Under the pieces are notes generated by a model, which worked only from the letters and a program-made list of their open reading frames with translations, was not told the origin of the DNA and made no database searches. Below, in pieces: positions 44,971 to 55,325 of a stretch of DNA of 64,000 nt. Made by a program: the position numbers and the translations under genes. Numbering within the stretch: position 1 is the stretch's first letter; each line of letters starts with the position of its first letter. The stretch is from NCBI GenBank assembly GCA_021792365.1, contig JAJYUT010000002.1:1-64000 (forward strand), in the 5' to 3' direction. Origin of the DNA: Pseudomonadota bacterium (GTDB taxonomy: Bacteria > Pseudomonadota > Alphaproteobacteria > Dongiales > Dongiaceae).

Positions 44971-45273
44971 GTGACCTTGAGAGCCGGCGCGAAATAGATC
45001 TCGGACCGGGGCAGGGGGCGCCCCGGCTGCGGGTGCCCCTTGTGCCAAGGCGCCGGCTACCTCCTTCGCTTGCATCCCTTTGCCACGCCCGACTTGGTCA
45101 GTCGTTAATCGCCTGATCTGGCTCAAACTCTGTCCAAACGGTCAATCTGCGCTTGATTTTCCTATTGGCCGCCGAAATGATGGCGCAGGCCTGATTTCCG
45201 GGTAACGATAATGGGCCTGAAAAGGTGGGGCCGGCTCCTTGATCCGGCCCTGAGGCAAAACGGGAGACTTTTC
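44971..45273. other. intergenic region before the nucleoside operon
   Basis: About 300 bases without a gene. GC-rich self-complementary sequence at 45013-45040 (AGGGG...CCCCT with an inner CCC/GGG pair) could terminate transcription from the DUF992 remnant. TTGATT (45153-45158) and AATGAT (45176-45181), 17 bases apart, are a weak promoter match facing the binding-protein gene. GGGAGA precedes the ATG at 45274. None of these is more than a pattern. Confidence 0.35.
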
Positions 45274-46266
45274 ATGAAAACGTTGATGCAGGCGGCCTTT
45301 GCCGCTGGCGCATTCTGCTTGGCCGCGTCGACAGCGTTGGCGGATCCCGCGGTCGTCTATGATGCCGGCGGCAAGTTCGACAAATCGTTCAACGAGGCCG
45401 CCTATAACGGCATCGAGAAGTTCAAGGCGGAGACCGGCACCAGCTACCTCGAGTTCGAAGTGCAGGCCGACGCGCAGCGCGAGCAGGCCTTCCGCAAGAT
45501 GGCGCAGCGCGGCGCCGATCCGATCATCGGCATTGGCTTCAGCCAGGAATCCGCGATCAAGAAGGTGGCGGCCGAGTTCCCGAATATCCGCTTCGCGATC
45601 ATCGATTCCGTCGTCGACCTGCCCAACGTGCAATCGATCGTGTTCAAGGAGCAGGAAGGCTCCTATCTGGTCGGCGTGCTGGCCGCGCTCGCCAGCAAGA
45701 CGGGCAAGGTCGGCTTCGTCGGCGGCATGGACATCCCGCTGATCAGCCGCTTCCAGTGCGGCTACGCCCAGGGCGCGAAGGCCGCCAATCCGAATGTCGA
45801 GGTGATCGGCAACATGACCGGCACGACCCCGGCGGCCTGGAACGATCCGACCCGCGGCGCCGAGCTTGCGAAGGGCCAGTTCGACCGCGGCGTCGATGTC
45901 GTGTTCGCGGCGGCGGGCGGCACCGGCACCGGCGTCTATCAGGCGGCGAAAGATGCGGGCAAGCTGGCGATTGGGGTTGATTCAAATCAAAACCATCTGC
46001 AGCCCGGCACCATGCTGACCTCGATGCTGAAGCGCGTGGACGTAGCCGTCTACGAAAGCGCGAAGGCGGCGAAGGAGGGCAATTGGAAGCCCGGCGTCAC
46101 CGTCCTCGGCCTCAAGGAAGGCGGCGTCGATTGGGCGCTTGACGAGCACAACAAGTCGCTGATCACCGATGACATGAAGACCAAGGTAGAAGCCGCGAAA
46201 GCCGACATCGTCTCCGGCAAGGTCGCGGTGCACGACTACATGAGCGACAATTCCTGCCCGATGTGA
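45274..46266 (+). CDS. BMP-family nucleoside ABC transporter binding protein
   Basis: Predicted 330-aa periplasmic binding protein of the basic membrane protein (PnrA/Med-like) family that captures nucleosides. The signal peptide ends at ALA near residue 23. The family motif DKSFNEAAYNGIEKF follows directly, then GIGFSQESAIKKVA, FVGGMDIPLISRF and GVDSNQNHLQPGTMLTSMLKRVD. Start at the ATG 45274 after GGGAGA. First gene of a nine-gene operon with four salvage enzymes, which fixes nucleosides as the likely ligand. Confidence 0.94.
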   Translation: MKTLMQAAFAAGAFCLAASTALADPAVVYDAGGKFDKSFNEAAYNGIEKFKAETGTSYLEFEVQADAQREQAFRKMAQRGADPIIGIGFSQESAIKKVAAEFPNIRFAIIDSVVDLPNVQSIVFKEQEGSYLVGVLAALASKTGKVGFVGGMDIPLISRFQCGYAQGAKAANPNVEVIGNMTGTTPAAWNDPTRGAELAKGQFDRGVDVVFAAAGGTGTGVYQAAKDAGKLAIGVDSNQNHLQPGTMLTSMLKRVDVAVYESAKAAKEGNWKPGVTVLGLKEGGVDWALDEHNKSLITDDMKTKVEAAKADIVSGKVAVHDYMSDNSCPM

Positions 46267-46282
46267 CGGGCCTGCCTTCCGA

Positions 46283-47866
46283 ATGGCGGCAGAGCAGGTT
46301 GGCATTGCTGGATCGCCGTCGGCCGAAGCCTGGCCGGCGGCGATCGAGTTGCGCGGCATCGACAAATCCTTCGGCGCGGTGCACGCCAACAAGAACGTCG
46401 ACCTGACCATCGCGAAGGGATCGATCCACGGCATCATTGGAGAGAATGGCGCCGGCAAGTCGACCCTGATGAGCATTCTCTACGGCTTCTACACGGCCGA
46501 TTCCGGCGAAATCCTGATCAATGGCAAGCCTGTGCGCATTCACGGCTCGCATGATGCGATCGCTGCCGGCATCGGCATGGTGCATCAGCATTTTATGCTG
46601 GTGGAGCCGTTCACCGTCCTTGAGAACGTCATGCTGGGGGCCGAAGGCGGTGCGCTGCTGCGCGCCGGCGCCGGCAAAGCGCGGGCGGAATTGCAGCGGC
46701 TGGCGCGGGACTACGGCCTCAACGTCGACCCCGATGCGCATATCGCCGATCTGCCGGTAGGCGAGCAGCAGCGTGTCGAGATCCTGAAGGCGCTGTTCCG
46801 CCACTGCGAAATCCTGGTGCTCGACGAGCCGACCGGGGTCTTGACGCCGCAGGAGACGGGCCAGCTCTTCCAGATCCTGCGCGCGCTGAACGCGCGCGGC
46901 GTTACCATCGTCCTCATCACCCACAAGCTGCGCGAGATCCTGGCTATCACGGACACAGTCTCCGTCATGCGCCAGGGCGAGATGGTCGCCACCTTGCCAA
47001 CCAAGGAAGCGACCCGCGAGCATCTGGCGGAACTGATGGTGGGGCGGAAGGTCCGCCTCGAGCTCGACAAGACCAAGGCCCTGCCGGGCGCGGTGCGACT
47101 GTCGGTGCGCAATCTGACCGTCATCGACGGCAAGGGCGTGAAGCGCGTCGATAGTGTCGGCTTCGATCTGCGCGCCGGCGAGATCCTCGGCATTGCCGGC
47201 GTCTCCGGGAACGGCCAGAGCGAGTTGCTGGAGGCGCTGTCCGGAATCCGGCCGCTGTCGAGCGGCGGCATCAAGCTGTGCGATCTCGAGGTTTCCCCGG
47301 ACACGCCCTGCGGGCCGGCGGAGGTGCGCGAACATGGCCTCGCCCATGTGCCGGAGGATCGTCTGCGCCTTGGCGTCGTCACGGCGTTCCCGGCGTGGGA
47401 GTCCTTTGTGCTCGGCTATCACGGGGATGACGAATACAACGGCCGCATCCTAATGGACCGCGAGGCGATGACCAACGCCTGCGGTAAGCTGATGGAGCGG
47501 TTCGACGTGCGGCCGCGCGACCCGCAACTCAGATGCGGCAGCTTCTCCGGCGGCAATCAGCAGAAGCTGATCCTGGCGCGGGAGATCGCGCGCCAGCCGA
47601 AGGTGCTGGTGGTGGGGCAGCCGACCCGCGGCGTCGATATCGGCGCCATTGAGTTCATCCACCGGCAGCTCCTCGCCCTGCGCGATGCCGGCTGCGCCAT
47701 CCTGCTGGTCTCGGTGGAGCTGGACGAGGTGATGTCCCTCAGCGACCGGATCCTCGTGATGTTCCAGGGCCGGATCGTGGGCGAGGTGGATGGCGACGCG
47801 GCCGACGAGCGCACCCTCGGGCTCATGATGGCGAATGCCCACGCCCAGGCGGAAGACGCCGCATGA
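46283..47866 (+). CDS. nucleoside ABC transporter ATPase (two domains)
   Basis: Predicted 527-aa ATPase of the BMP/ribose type with two ABC domains in one chain. The first has Walker A GENGAGKST and IHLLVGEQQRVE-type signature (LPVGEQQRVEIL). The second starts near residue 275, lacks a canonical Walker A (GVSGNGQSE), and has the signature FSGGNQQKL followed by VVGQPTRGVD. This pattern of one degenerate site is normal for the family. Overlaps the permease gene by four bases. Confidence 0.94.
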   Translation: MAAEQVGIAGSPSAEAWPAAIELRGIDKSFGAVHANKNVDLTIAKGSIHGIIGENGAGKSTLMSILYGFYTADSGEILINGKPVRIHGSHDAIAAGIGMVHQHFMLVEPFTVLENVMLGAEGGALLRAGAGKARAELQRLARDYGLNVDPDAHIADLPVGEQQRVEILKALFRHCEILVLDEPTGVLTPQETGQLFQILRALNARGVTIVLITHKLREILAITDTVSVMRQGEMVATLPTKEATREHLAELMVGRKVRLELDKTKALPGAVRLSVRNLTVIDGKGVKRVDSVGFDLRAGEILGIAGVSGNGQSELLEALSGIRPLSSGGIKLCDLEVSPDTPCGPAEVREHGLAHVPEDRLRLGVVTAFPAWESFVLGYHGDDEYNGRILMDREAMTNACGKLMERFDVRPRDPQLRCGSFSGGNQQKLILAREIARQPKVLVVGQPTRGVDIGAIEFIHRQLLALRDAGCAILLVSVELDEVMSLSDRILVMFQGRIVGEVDGDAADERTLGLMMANAHAQAEDAA

Positions 47867-48990
47867 GCGGAGCACCGCAAGTCGCGCTGCCGCGCTGGGT
47901 CGATATCGGGCTGATGCCGGTCATCAACCTCGTCCAGGCCTTGCTGGTGGCCGGTCTGGTCGTGCTGGTCATCGGCGTCAACCCGATCGATGCGATGCGC
48001 ATCATGGCATGGGGCGCGGTCTATGACTCGGTCGCGATCAGCTACACGCTTTATTACGCCACGGATTTCGTGTTCACGGGCCTCGCCGTCGCCGTGGCCT
48101 TCCACGCCGGCTTGTTCAATATCGGCGGGGAGGGGCAGGCCTATGTCGCCGGCCTTGGCGCGACGCTCGCGATCCTGCTGCTCGATGGCTATCTGCCCGG
48201 CATCCTGCTGATCCCGATCGGGCTGATCGCGGCGATGGTGTTCGGCGCCGGCTGGGCGCTGGTTCCCGCCTATCTTCAGGCCTATCGCGGCAGCCACATC
48301 GTGATCACCACGATCATGTTCAACTTCATCGCCGCGTCGCTGATGGTCTATGTCGCGTCGGATCTGCTCCGGGCGCCGGGAGACATGCTGCCGAGCAGCC
48401 GCGAATTCGCGCCCGCCGCCTATCTGCCGCACGTGCATGACCTGGCGGCCCTTCTGGGCTTCCAGATGCACAGCACGCCGCTCAACCTTTCGATTCTGTG
48501 GGCCGCCGCCTGCTGCGTGTTCGTCTGGGTATTCATCTGGCGCACGCGCTGGGGTTACGCCATCCGCGCGGTCGGCCTGTCGCCGAAAGCGGCGGTCTAT
48601 GCCGGCATCTCGCCCAAGGGCGTCATCATGGTGGCGATGTGCCTGTCGGGCGCCCTGGCGGCGGGCGTCGCGCTCAACCAGATCATCGGCTACCACCACC
48701 GGCTGCTGCTGGATTTTGTGGCCGGCGCCGGCTTCACCGGCATTGCGGTGGCGCTCATGGGCCGCAATCATCCCGTCGGCATCGTGCTGTCGGCGATCCT
48801 GTTCGGCGCGCTCTACCAGGGCGGAGCGGAGCTTGCCTTCGAGATCCCGACCATCACGCGCGACATGATCGTCGCAATGCAAGGCCTGGTGATCCTGTTT
48901 TCCGGCGCGCTCGCCTATATGAACCGGCCGTGGATCGCGCGCCTCTATGCGATGTTCGACCGCCGCGCGGTCCTGGCGGAGGCGGCCTGA
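47863..48990 (+). CDS. nucleoside ABC transporter permease 1
   Basis: Predicted 375-aa inner-membrane permease of the YufP/RbsC-like family. It shows eight or more hydrophobic segments, FHAGLFNIGGEGQAYVAGLGAT early in the chain and GAGFTGIAVALMGRNHPVGI later, both conserved in BMP-type permeases. ATGA overlap with the ATPase stop indicates coupling. One base separates its stop from the next start. Confidence 0.93.
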   Translation: MSGAPQVALPRWVDIGLMPVINLVQALLVAGLVVLVIGVNPIDAMRIMAWGAVYDSVAISYTLYYATDFVFTGLAVAVAFHAGLFNIGGEGQAYVAGLGATLAILLLDGYLPGILLIPIGLIAAMVFGAGWALVPAYLQAYRGSHIVITTIMFNFIAASLMVYVASDLLRAPGDMLPSSREFAPAAYLPHVHDLAALLGFQMHSTPLNLSILWAAACCVFVWVFIWRTRWGYAIRAVGLSPKAAVYAGISPKGVIMVAMCLSGALAAGVALNQIIGYHHRLLLDFVAGAGFTGIAVALMGRNHPVGIVLSAILFGALYQGGAELAFEIPTITRDMIVAMQGLVILFSGALAYMNRPWIARLYAMFDRRAVLAEAA

Positions 48991-48991
48991 C

Positions 48992-49966
48992 ATGGAAGAG
49001 CTCTGGCTCCAGGCCGTCTCGATCCTGGCGGCGACGCTCCGCACCGCGACGCCGCTGGTGTTCTGCGCCATGGCGGGCATGTTCTCGGAGCGCTCCGGCA
49101 TCATCGATATCGGCCTCGAGGGCAAGATGCTGGCCGGCGCCTTCGCCGCGGCCTGCCTCGCCGTGGTGACGGGCTCGGCCTGGCTCGCCTTGCTAGGCGC
49201 CGTCCTGGTCGGCGTGTTGATGGCGCTGTTGCACGGCCTGGCCTGCATCACCTATCGCGGCAACCAGGTGGTGAGCGGCGTGGCTATCAACATCATGGCG
49301 GCCGGCTTGACGGTGGTGCTGGGCAATGCCTGGTTCGGCCGCGGCGGGCAGACGCCGGACCTGGCGCCGGAGGCCCGCTTCATGCCGTTCAAGATACTGA
49401 GCCGGGAGAGCGCCTACGAGATTCCCATTCTCGGTCCGCTCTACGCCTTCGTGATCGGTGGGCACAACCTGCTGGTCTATGTCGCTTTCGCCACGGTGCC
49501 GGTCGCGTGGTGGGTGCTCTATCACACGCGTTTCGGCCTGCGCCTGCGCGCGGTCGGCGAGGACCCGAAGGTGGTCGATACCGCCGGCATCTCGGTGGCC
49601 TGGCTGCGTTATCGCGCCGTCATCATCGCGGGGCTCCTCTGCGGCTTCGCCGGTGCCTACCTTGCCATTGCGCAGAACGCCGGCTTCAGTCCCCACATGA
49701 CCGCCGGCCGCGGCTTCATCGCGCTGGCGGCCATGGTGTTCGGCAAATGGCGGCCGTGGCCCGCCATGTTCGCCTGCCTGCTGTTCGGCCTGCTGGACGC
49801 CATCGCGATCCGTCTGCAGGGCGTGATCCTTCCAGGCATCGGCCAGGTGCCGGTGGAGGCGATCCAGGCCTTGCCCTATATTTTGACCGTGGTGCTGCTG
49901 GCAGGGTTTGTCGGGCGGGCGATGGCTCCCCATGCACTGGGGCAACCCTACGTCAAGGAGCGGTAA
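48992..49966 (+). CDS. nucleoside ABC transporter permease 2
   Basis: Predicted 324-aa inner-membrane permease of the YufQ-like family. FSERSGIIDIGLEGKMLAGA, GNQVVSGVAINIMAAGLT and GRGFIALAAMVFGKWRPW are the characteristic stretches, with about eight spans. The ATG at 48992 is taken rather than an earlier in-frame start inside the first permease gene. With permease 1 and the double ATPase it completes the importer. Confidence 0.93.
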   Translation: MEELWLQAVSILAATLRTATPLVFCAMAGMFSERSGIIDIGLEGKMLAGAFAAACLAVVTGSAWLALLGAVLVGVLMALLHGLACITYRGNQVVSGVAINIMAAGLTVVLGNAWFGRGGQTPDLAPEARFMPFKILSRESAYEIPILGPLYAFVIGGHNLLVYVAFATVPVAWWVLYHTRFGLRLRAVGEDPKVVDTAGISVAWLRYRAVIIAGLLCGFAGAYLAIAQNAGFSPHMTAGRGFIALAAMVFGKWRPWPAMFACLLFGLLDAIAIRLQGVILPGIGQVPVEAIQALPYILTVVLLAGFVGRAMAPHALGQPYVKER

Positions 49967-49969
49967 GTG

Positions 49970-50362
49970 ATGGACCAGCGCCTGTTCGAAGCGGCCCGCG
50001 CCGCGATGGAGCGCGCCTATGCCCCTTATTCGAAGTTCCAGGTCGGCGCGGCGATCCTCGCCGCCAACGGCCGGATCTATAGCGGCTGCAACGTGGAGAA
50101 CGCAGCCTATCCGATCGGCACCTGCGCCGAAGCCGGCGCCATCGCCGCCATGGTGCAAGACGGGGCGCGGCAAATTCGCGAGATCGCGGTGATCGGCCGC
50201 GGCGGCAATCTCTGCACGCCGTGCGGCGGCTGCCGCCAGCGGATCCGCGAGTTCGCCATGCCGGAAACGAAGGTCCATGTCTGCGGGCCCGAAGGATTGC
50301 GCCGGACCTTCACCCGCGATGAATTGCTGCCTGAATCCTTCGGCCCGGAAAACCTCGCATGA
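49970..50362 (+). CDS. cdd: cytidine deaminase
   Basis: Predicted 130-aa cytosolic zinc enzyme converting cytidine and deoxycytidine to uridines. The zinc and catalytic motif appears as TCAEAGAI with PCGGCRQ downstream, and the substrate stretch NVENAAYPIGTC is intact. The ATG at 49970 has AGGAG nine bases upstream; a GTG three bases earlier is also possible. Its stop overlaps the phosphorylase start. It makes the operon able to use pyrimidine nucleosides. Confidence 0.95.
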   Translation: MDQRLFEAARAAMERAYAPYSKFQVGAAILAANGRIYSGCNVENAAYPIGTCAEAGAIAAMVQDGARQIREIAVIGRGGNLCTPCGGCRQRIREFAMPETKVHVCGPEGLRRTFTRDELLPESFGPENLA

Positions 50363-51159
50363 GCGACGCGGCCGACATCATCGCCGCGGCCAAGCCGGGC
50401 TTCAGGCCGAAGATCGGCATGATCCTCGGCTCCGGCCTCGGCCCCATGGCGGAGGACGTGAAGCAGGCCACGGTGATCGACTATCGCGATCTGCCGGGCT
50501 TCCCGCAGCCGAGCGTGGAAGGCCACGCCGGCCGCCTGTTGCTGGGCGAGATCGGCGGGACGCCGGTCGCCGTGCTGCAGGGGCGGGCGCATTTCTACGA
50601 ACATGGCCGCGCCGACGCGATGAAGGTGCCGGTGCGCACTTTGCGGGCGATTGGGTGCGACGATGTCATCCTGACGAACGCGGCCGGCGGCCTCGATCCA
50701 GCCATGCAGCCGGGCTCGGTCATGATGATCACCGACCACATCAATCTCGTGCAGTCCTCGCCGTTGTTCGACGAGAGCGGCAACAGCCGGTTCGTCGACA
50801 TGGTCGGGGCCTATGATTCCGGCCTGCGGGAGCGCGCGCGCGATGCGGCGCGCGCGACGGGCGTCACTCTGCACGAAGGCGTCTACGTCTGGTTCTCCGG
50901 CCCGCAATTCGAGACGCCTGCCGAGGTGCGGTTCGCGCGCCTGATCGGTGGCACGGCCGTCGGCATGTCGACCGTGCCGGAGGTGATCCTGGCGCGGCAG
51001 GCGGGAGTGAAGGTCGCCGGCTTCTCGATCATCACGAATCTCGGCGCCGGCATGGGCGATGCGCCCTTGAGCCACGAGCAGACGATGACAATGGCCGCCA
51101 GCGCTGCCGGCGCGCTCCGCCGCCTGCTCAACCACATGATCGCCGACTGGTACGCCTGA
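50359..51159 (+). CDS. purine nucleoside phosphorylase (trimeric, family 2)
   Basis: Predicted 266-aa phosphorylase splitting purine nucleosides to base and (deoxy)ribose 1-phosphate. Motifs of the trimeric class: [50 protein letters not shown] and IITNLGAGM. The length is usual for the class. It overlaps cdd by four bases and touches deoA by one. The sugar phosphate product goes to the phosphopentomutase two genes on. Confidence 0.94.
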   Translation: MSDAADIIAAAKPGFRPKIGMILGSGLGPMAEDVKQATVIDYRDLPGFPQPSVEGHAGRLLLGEIGGTPVAVLQGRAHFYEHGRADAMKVPVRTLRAIGCDDVILTNAAGGLDPAMQPGSVMMITDHINLVQSSPLFDESGNSRFVDMVGAYDSGLRERARDAARATGVTLHEGVYVWFSGPQFETPAEVRFARLIGGTAVGMSTVPEVILARQAGVKVAGFSIITNLGAGMGDAPLSHEQTMTMAASAAGALRRLLNHMIADWYA

Positions 51160-52481
51160 TGCTGCCGCAAGAGATCATCCGCAAGAAGCGCGACGGCGGC
51201 GTGCTGACAGAGGCCGAGATCGCGCAATTCATCCAGGGCCTGGCCGACGGCGCGATCACCGAGGGGCAAGTGGCGGCCTTCGCCATGGCGGTGTTCTTCC
51301 GGGGCATGGAGATGCCAGAACGCATCGCCCTGACACGCGCCATGATGCAATCGGGCGATGTCCTCGATTGGTCGCGCGAAGGCCTGACCGGTCCCGTCGT
51401 CGACAAGCATTCGACCGGCGGCGTCGGTGACAAGGTGTCCTTGATGCTGGGGCCGATCGCCGCCGCCTGCGGCTGCTTCGTGCCGATGATCTCAGGCCGT
51501 GGCCTCGGCCATACCGGCGGTACGCTGGACAAGTTCGACGCCGTTCCCGGCTACCAGACCCAGCCCGATACGGAGACGTTCCGCCGCGTCGTGCGCGAAG
51601 CGGGCTGCGCCATCATCGGCCAGACCGCGAACCTGGCGCCGGCCGACCGGCGCCTCTACGCGATCCGCGACGTAACGGCGACCGTGGAATCCATCCCGCT
51701 CATCACCGCCTCCATTCTCTCCAAGAAGCTCGCTGCCGGATTGCAGGGGCTGGTCATGGATGTGAAGACCGGCAACGGCGCGTTCATGCCGACGCTGGAC
51801 TCCGCGCGCGAACTGGCCGACAGCATCGTGCACGTGGCGACCGGGGCGGGGGTCAAAACGACGGCGCTCATCACCGACATGAACCAGGTTCTAGGCCACG
51901 CTGCGGGACACGTCACCGAAGTGCATGAGGCGATCGAGTATCTCACCGGCAAGCGCCGCGATTCTCGGTTGGACCATGTCACGCGCGCTCTGGTGACGGA
52001 GATGCTCCTGGTCGGCGGCTTATGCGGGACCGCGTCGGAAGCCGGGACCCGCATCGAAGGCGCGCTCTCGTCCGGCCGCGCGGCGGAGGTCTTCGGCCGC
52101 ATGGTTGCGGCCCTCGGCGGTCCTGCGGATCTGGTGGACCGGCCCGGCGCACATCTGCCCGCGGCGCCGGTCGTCAAGCCTTGCATGGCGGGCGAGGCGG
52201 GCCGGATCGCGGCCATCGACACGCGCGCCGTCGGCCTCGCTTTGATCGAGCTGGGCGGCGGGCGGCGGCGGGCCGAGGACAAGATCGACCATCGCGTGGG
52301 ATTCTCCGAATTCCGGGGCCTTGGCGCGGAAGTCGGGCCACAACAGCCGATCTGCCTTGTTCATGCTGTCGACGGGGTGTCCTGGGCACGGGCCGCCGAT
52401 GCCATTCGCGCGGCGGTCCGGCTATCCGGGGACGAAGTGCTAGTTCCGTCGCCCATTCATCAGCGAGTTGCGATAGACTGA
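51159..52481 (+). CDS. deoA: thymidine phosphorylase
   Basis: Predicted 440-aa pyrimidine nucleoside phosphorylase. [17 protein letters not shown] near residue 82 is the family signature, with [15 protein letters not shown] and [10 protein letters not shown] following. It cleaves thymidine and deoxyuridine to the base and deoxyribose 1-phosphate. The final codons end four bases before deoB. It follows the purine enzyme with overlapping stop and start. Confidence 0.96.
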   Translation: MLPQEIIRKKRDGGVLTEAEIAQFIQGLADGAITEGQVAAFAMAVFFRGMEMPERIALTRAMMQSGDVLDWSREGLTGPVVDKHSTGGVGDKVSLMLGPIAAACGCFVPMISGRGLGHTGGTLDKFDAVPGYQTQPDTETFRRVVREAGCAIIGQTANLAPADRRLYAIRDVTATVESIPLITASILSKKLAAGLQGLVMDVKTGNGAFMPTLDSARELADSIVHVATGAGVKTTALITDMNQVLGHAAGHVTEVHEAIEYLTGKRRDSRLDHVTRALVTEMLLVGGLCGTASEAGTRIEGALSSGRAAEVFGRMVAALGGPADLVDRPGAHLPAAPVVKPCMAGEAGRIAAIDTRAVGLALIELGGGRRRAEDKIDHRVGFSEFRGLGAEVGPQQPICLVHAVDGVSWARAADAIRAAVRLSGDEVLVPSPIHQRVAID

Positions 52482-52485
52482 CTCC

Positions 52486-53709
52486 ATGCAGCGGCGTGCC
52501 ATAATCCTGGTCCTGGATTCCTTCGGCATCGGCGCGACGGCCGATGCCGCGCAGTTCGGCGACGAAGGGGCCAACACGCTTGGTCACATCGCCGAGGCTT
52601 GCGCCAGCGGCCGCGCTGACAGGACCGGTCTTCGATCAGGCCCGTTGCGCGTGCCGAATCTCGCGCGCTGGGGTCTTGGCCGTGCGGCGGAGATTTCCGC
52701 CGGCGCGGTTCCGCCCGGTCTGGAAACTGGACGGATCGAAGGCGCCTATGGCTGCGCGGCAGAGGTGAGCAGGGGCAAGGACACGCCGAGTGGCCATTGG
52801 GAGATCGCTGGCTTCCCCGTGCTGTTCGATTGGGGCTACTTCCCGCGCGAGCGTCCGTGCTTCCCGCGCGACATCATTGACCGGCTCGTTGCGGAGTTCG
52901 ACCTGCCCGGAATACTCGGCGATCGCCATGCCTCCGGCACGGAGATCATCGCGGAGCTGGGCGAGGAGCATGTCAGGACCGGCAAGCCGATTTGCTACAC
53001 CTCCGCCGACAGCGTCTTTCAGGTCGCGGCACATGAGGAGCATTTCGGTCTGGAACGGCTCTATCGCGTCTGCGAGCGCGCGAAGGAACTTCTGGTGCCG
53101 CTGAACATCGGGCGCGTCATCGCGCGACCCTTCATCGGGGACAGCGCGGCCGATTTCCATCGCACCGCCAATCGCCGCGACTACACCACGCCGCCGCCCG
53201 AGGAGACGCTGCTGGATCGCGTATCGGCCTCCGGCGCGGAGGTCTGGAGCATTGGCAAGATCGCCGACATTTTCGCCCATCGCGGCATGTCCCGGAAACT
53301 GAAGGCGGAGGATAACGGCGCCCTGTTCGACCGCACCCTCGATGCGATCCGCGAGGCGGGCGATGGCGCGCTGGTGTTCGCCAACTACGTCGATTTCGAC
53401 ATGCTCTATGGTCACCGCCGCGACGTGGTGGGATACGCCGCCGCGCTCGAGGCGTTCGATCGCCGCCTGCCAGAACTGGAAGCGGAGTTGCGTCCCGGCG
53501 ATCTGGTGCTGGCGACCGCCGACCACGGCTGCGATCCGACTTGGCCGGGCACCGATCACACCCGCGAGCATGTGCCAGTCCTGTTCTTCGGCGCCCATGT
53601 GCCGGCGGGTGCGGTCGGGAAACGGCGCAGTTTCGCCGATATGGGCCAGACCATTGCGCACCACCTGGGTTTAGGCCCTCTGGCGCACGGCCAGAATTGC
53701 CTCGCGTGA
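52486..53709 (+). CDS. deoB: phosphopentomutase
   Basis: Predicted 407-aa alkaline-phosphatase-superfamily metalloenzyme moving phosphate from C1 to C5 of (deoxy)ribose. The N-terminal metal site [12 protein letters not shown] and the threonine region [11 protein letters not shown] are clear, as are the C-terminal [20 protein letters not shown] ligands. The deoxyribose-phosphate aldolase expected next (deoC) is not in the window. Confidence 0.96.
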   Translation: MQRRAIILVLDSFGIGATADAAQFGDEGANTLGHIAEACASGRADRTGLRSGPLRVPNLARWGLGRAAEISAGAVPPGLETGRIEGAYGCAAEVSRGKDTPSGHWEIAGFPVLFDWGYFPRERPCFPRDIIDRLVAEFDLPGILGDRHASGTEIIAELGEEHVRTGKPICYTSADSVFQVAAHEEHFGLERLYRVCERAKELLVPLNIGRVIARPFIGDSAADFHRTANRRDYTTPPPEETLLDRVSASGAEVWSIGKIADIFAHRGMSRKLKAEDNGALFDRTLDAIREAGDGALVFANYVDFDMLYGHRRDVVGYAAALEAFDRRLPELEAELRPGDLVLATADHGCDPTWPGTDHTREHVPVLFFGAHVPAGAVGKRRSFADMGQTIAHHLGLGPLAHGQNCLA

Positions 53710-53733
53710 GCGGCTCGGCATGAGCGGCCTCCC

Positions 53734-54609
53734 GTGACCGACCTGGCGCCTCGTCGCTTCCGCACCGAGGACGGCCGTCTCTCCGCCGATATGCGCGCGG
53801 CCTTCGAGCGCGACGGCTATCTGTTCCTGGAGAGCTTCGTGGCGCCTTCCGAATGCGATCGTCTGCGCGCGCGGGCCTTGGAACTGGTGGACGGCTTCGA
53901 TCCTACGGAGCATCGCACGGTTTTCTCGACCACCAGCCGCTCCCACGCCGCGGCAGCATATTTCGAGACGTCCGGCGACAAGATCCGGTTCTTTTTCGAG
54001 GAGGGGGCGTTCGACGGGCGCGGCAACTTGCGGCAGCCCAAGGCACTGTCGATCAACAAGATCGGCCACGCCATGCACGACCTGGATCCCGTTTTCGAGG
54101 CTTTCTCTCATACGGCAAAGCTGCGCAACCTCGCAAACGATCTGGGCATCAAGACGCCGCAGGCCATCCAGTCCATGTACATCTTCAAGCAGCCGCATAT
54201 CGGCGGCGAGGTGGTCTGGCATGTGGATTCCACCTATCTCTATACCGAGCCGCCAAGCTGCGTCGGCTTCTGGTTTGCGTTGGAAGAAGCCACCATGGAG
54301 AATGGGGCCATGTGGTGCCTGCCCGGTGCGCATCGCTTGCCGCTGAAATCGCGGTTCCTGCGGCGGGACGGCAAGCTGGTCACGGAGGTGCTTGACGATA
54401 CGCCCTGGCCGAACGGGCCGTGCGTCGGCCTGGAGGCGGCGATGGGAACCCTGATCGTGCTGCACGGCCAGTTACCACATTACAGCGGCCCTAACAGGTC
54501 CGACAGGTCTCGTCACGCTTATACGTTGCACATGATCGACGCCGAATGCCGCTATCCCGAGGAGAACTGGCTGGTTCGCGGGCCGGAACTGCCGCTGCGC
54601 CCGCTATAA
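53734..54609 (+). CDS. phytanoyl-CoA dioxygenase (PhyH) family protein
   Basis: Predicted 291-aa 2-oxoglutarate/Fe(II) oxygenase close to the PHYHD1 type. The iron-binding HVD is in VVWHVDSTYLY, the distal histidine in LPHYSGPN, and the 2-oxoglutarate arginine is likely among RSDRSRHAYT. The start is a GTG at 53734, 24 bases after deoB, so it may be the last gene of the nucleoside operon. Substrate unknown. Confidence 0.86.
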   Translation: MTDLAPRRFRTEDGRLSADMRAAFERDGYLFLESFVAPSECDRLRARALELVDGFDPTEHRTVFSTTSRSHAAAAYFETSGDKIRFFFEEGAFDGRGNLRQPKALSINKIGHAMHDLDPVFEAFSHTAKLRNLANDLGIKTPQAIQSMYIFKQPHIGGEVVWHVDSTYLYTEPPSCVGFWFALEEATMENGAMWCLPGAHRLPLKSRFLRRDGKLVTEVLDDTPWPNGPCVGLEAAMGTLIVLHGQLPHYSGPNRSDRSRHAYTLHMIDAECRYPEENWLVRGPELPLRPL

Positions 54610-54698
54610 TTGTGCTGGCCTAGTGCTTCCGTCTTTCGCTATAAGCCGTGCGGTCGTATTCTCGCGGCTGGCGGCCTTGCAAGCGCCGAGGGAACATA

Positions 54699-55325
54699 GT
54701 GCGAATTCTTCTAGCCGACGATCACGAGTTGGTCCTGGACGGCTTCAAGGCAGTGATCAAGCGTCATGCGCCGGAGGCCGAGGTGGCGACGGCGCAGAAC
54801 TTCGACGATGCATTTGCGCTCGTCCGCGCCAACGGCTGCTATGACGTCACGCTGCTCGATTTCAATATGCCGGGCATGCAGGGGCTGGACGGCCTGAAGC
54901 GCATGGTCGTGCAGTGCCCGAACACCGCGGTTGCCATCATCTCTGGAATGGTCACCAAGGCGGTGGCGAGTTCGGCGATCGCCGCCGGCGCAAAGGGCTT
55001 CATCCCGAAGACCTTGCCGGGTGACAAGTTGATCCACGCCCTGCGCAGGATGATGGGCGGCGAGATCTATGCCCCGGCGGATCTGGAGCGGGCGGGGATC
55101 GCGGCTGACGGGCTGCAGGTCGTGGGCGCGGAGGTTCTGACCCCCCGGGAGCTGGAGGTCGCGGCCATGCTCGTCAAGGGCGCGTCGAACAAGGAGATCG
55201 CGCGCGCCCTGGACCTGCAGGAAGTCACGGTCAAGCTGCACGTCCGCAACCTGTGCCGGAAGCTCGACACCAAGAACCGGACGCAGATCGCAGTCCGCTT
55301 GGCTCAGCTCGGCCAGTTCATGTAA
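54699..55325 (+). CDS. LuxR-type (NarL family) response regulator
   Basis: Predicted 208-aa regulator with a receiver domain (acidic pocket D7-D8, phosphoaccepting D54 in LLDFNMPGM, conserved lysine in GFIPKT) and a C-terminal LuxR helix-turn-helix (LTPRELEVAAMLVKGASNKEIARALDL). The GTG at 54699, after GAGGGA, starts exactly at the fold. It ends overlapping by eight bases with the convergent kinase-like gene, so it likely receives phosphate from one of the two kinases there. Confidence 0.94.
   Translation: MRILLADDHELVLDGFKAVIKRHAPEAEVATAQNFDDAFALVRANGCYDVTLLDFNMPGMQGLDGLKRMVVQCPNTAVAIISGMVTKAVASSAIAAGAKGFIPKTLPGDKLIHALRRMMGGEIYAPADLERAGIAADGLQVVGAEVLTPRELEVAAMLVKGASNKEIARALDLQEVTVKLHVRNLCRKLDTKNRTQIAVRLAQLGQFM

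Noticed and set aside
47557-49251. Minus-strand frame of about 564 codons opposite the nucleoside permeases
   Set aside because: No hydrophobic or catalytic pattern; the plus-strand permeases are clear and operon-coupled.
54610-54698. TATAAG at 54640 as a promoter for the response regulator
   Set aside because: No acceptable -35 element lies 16-18 bases upstream; the best match is 24 bases away.
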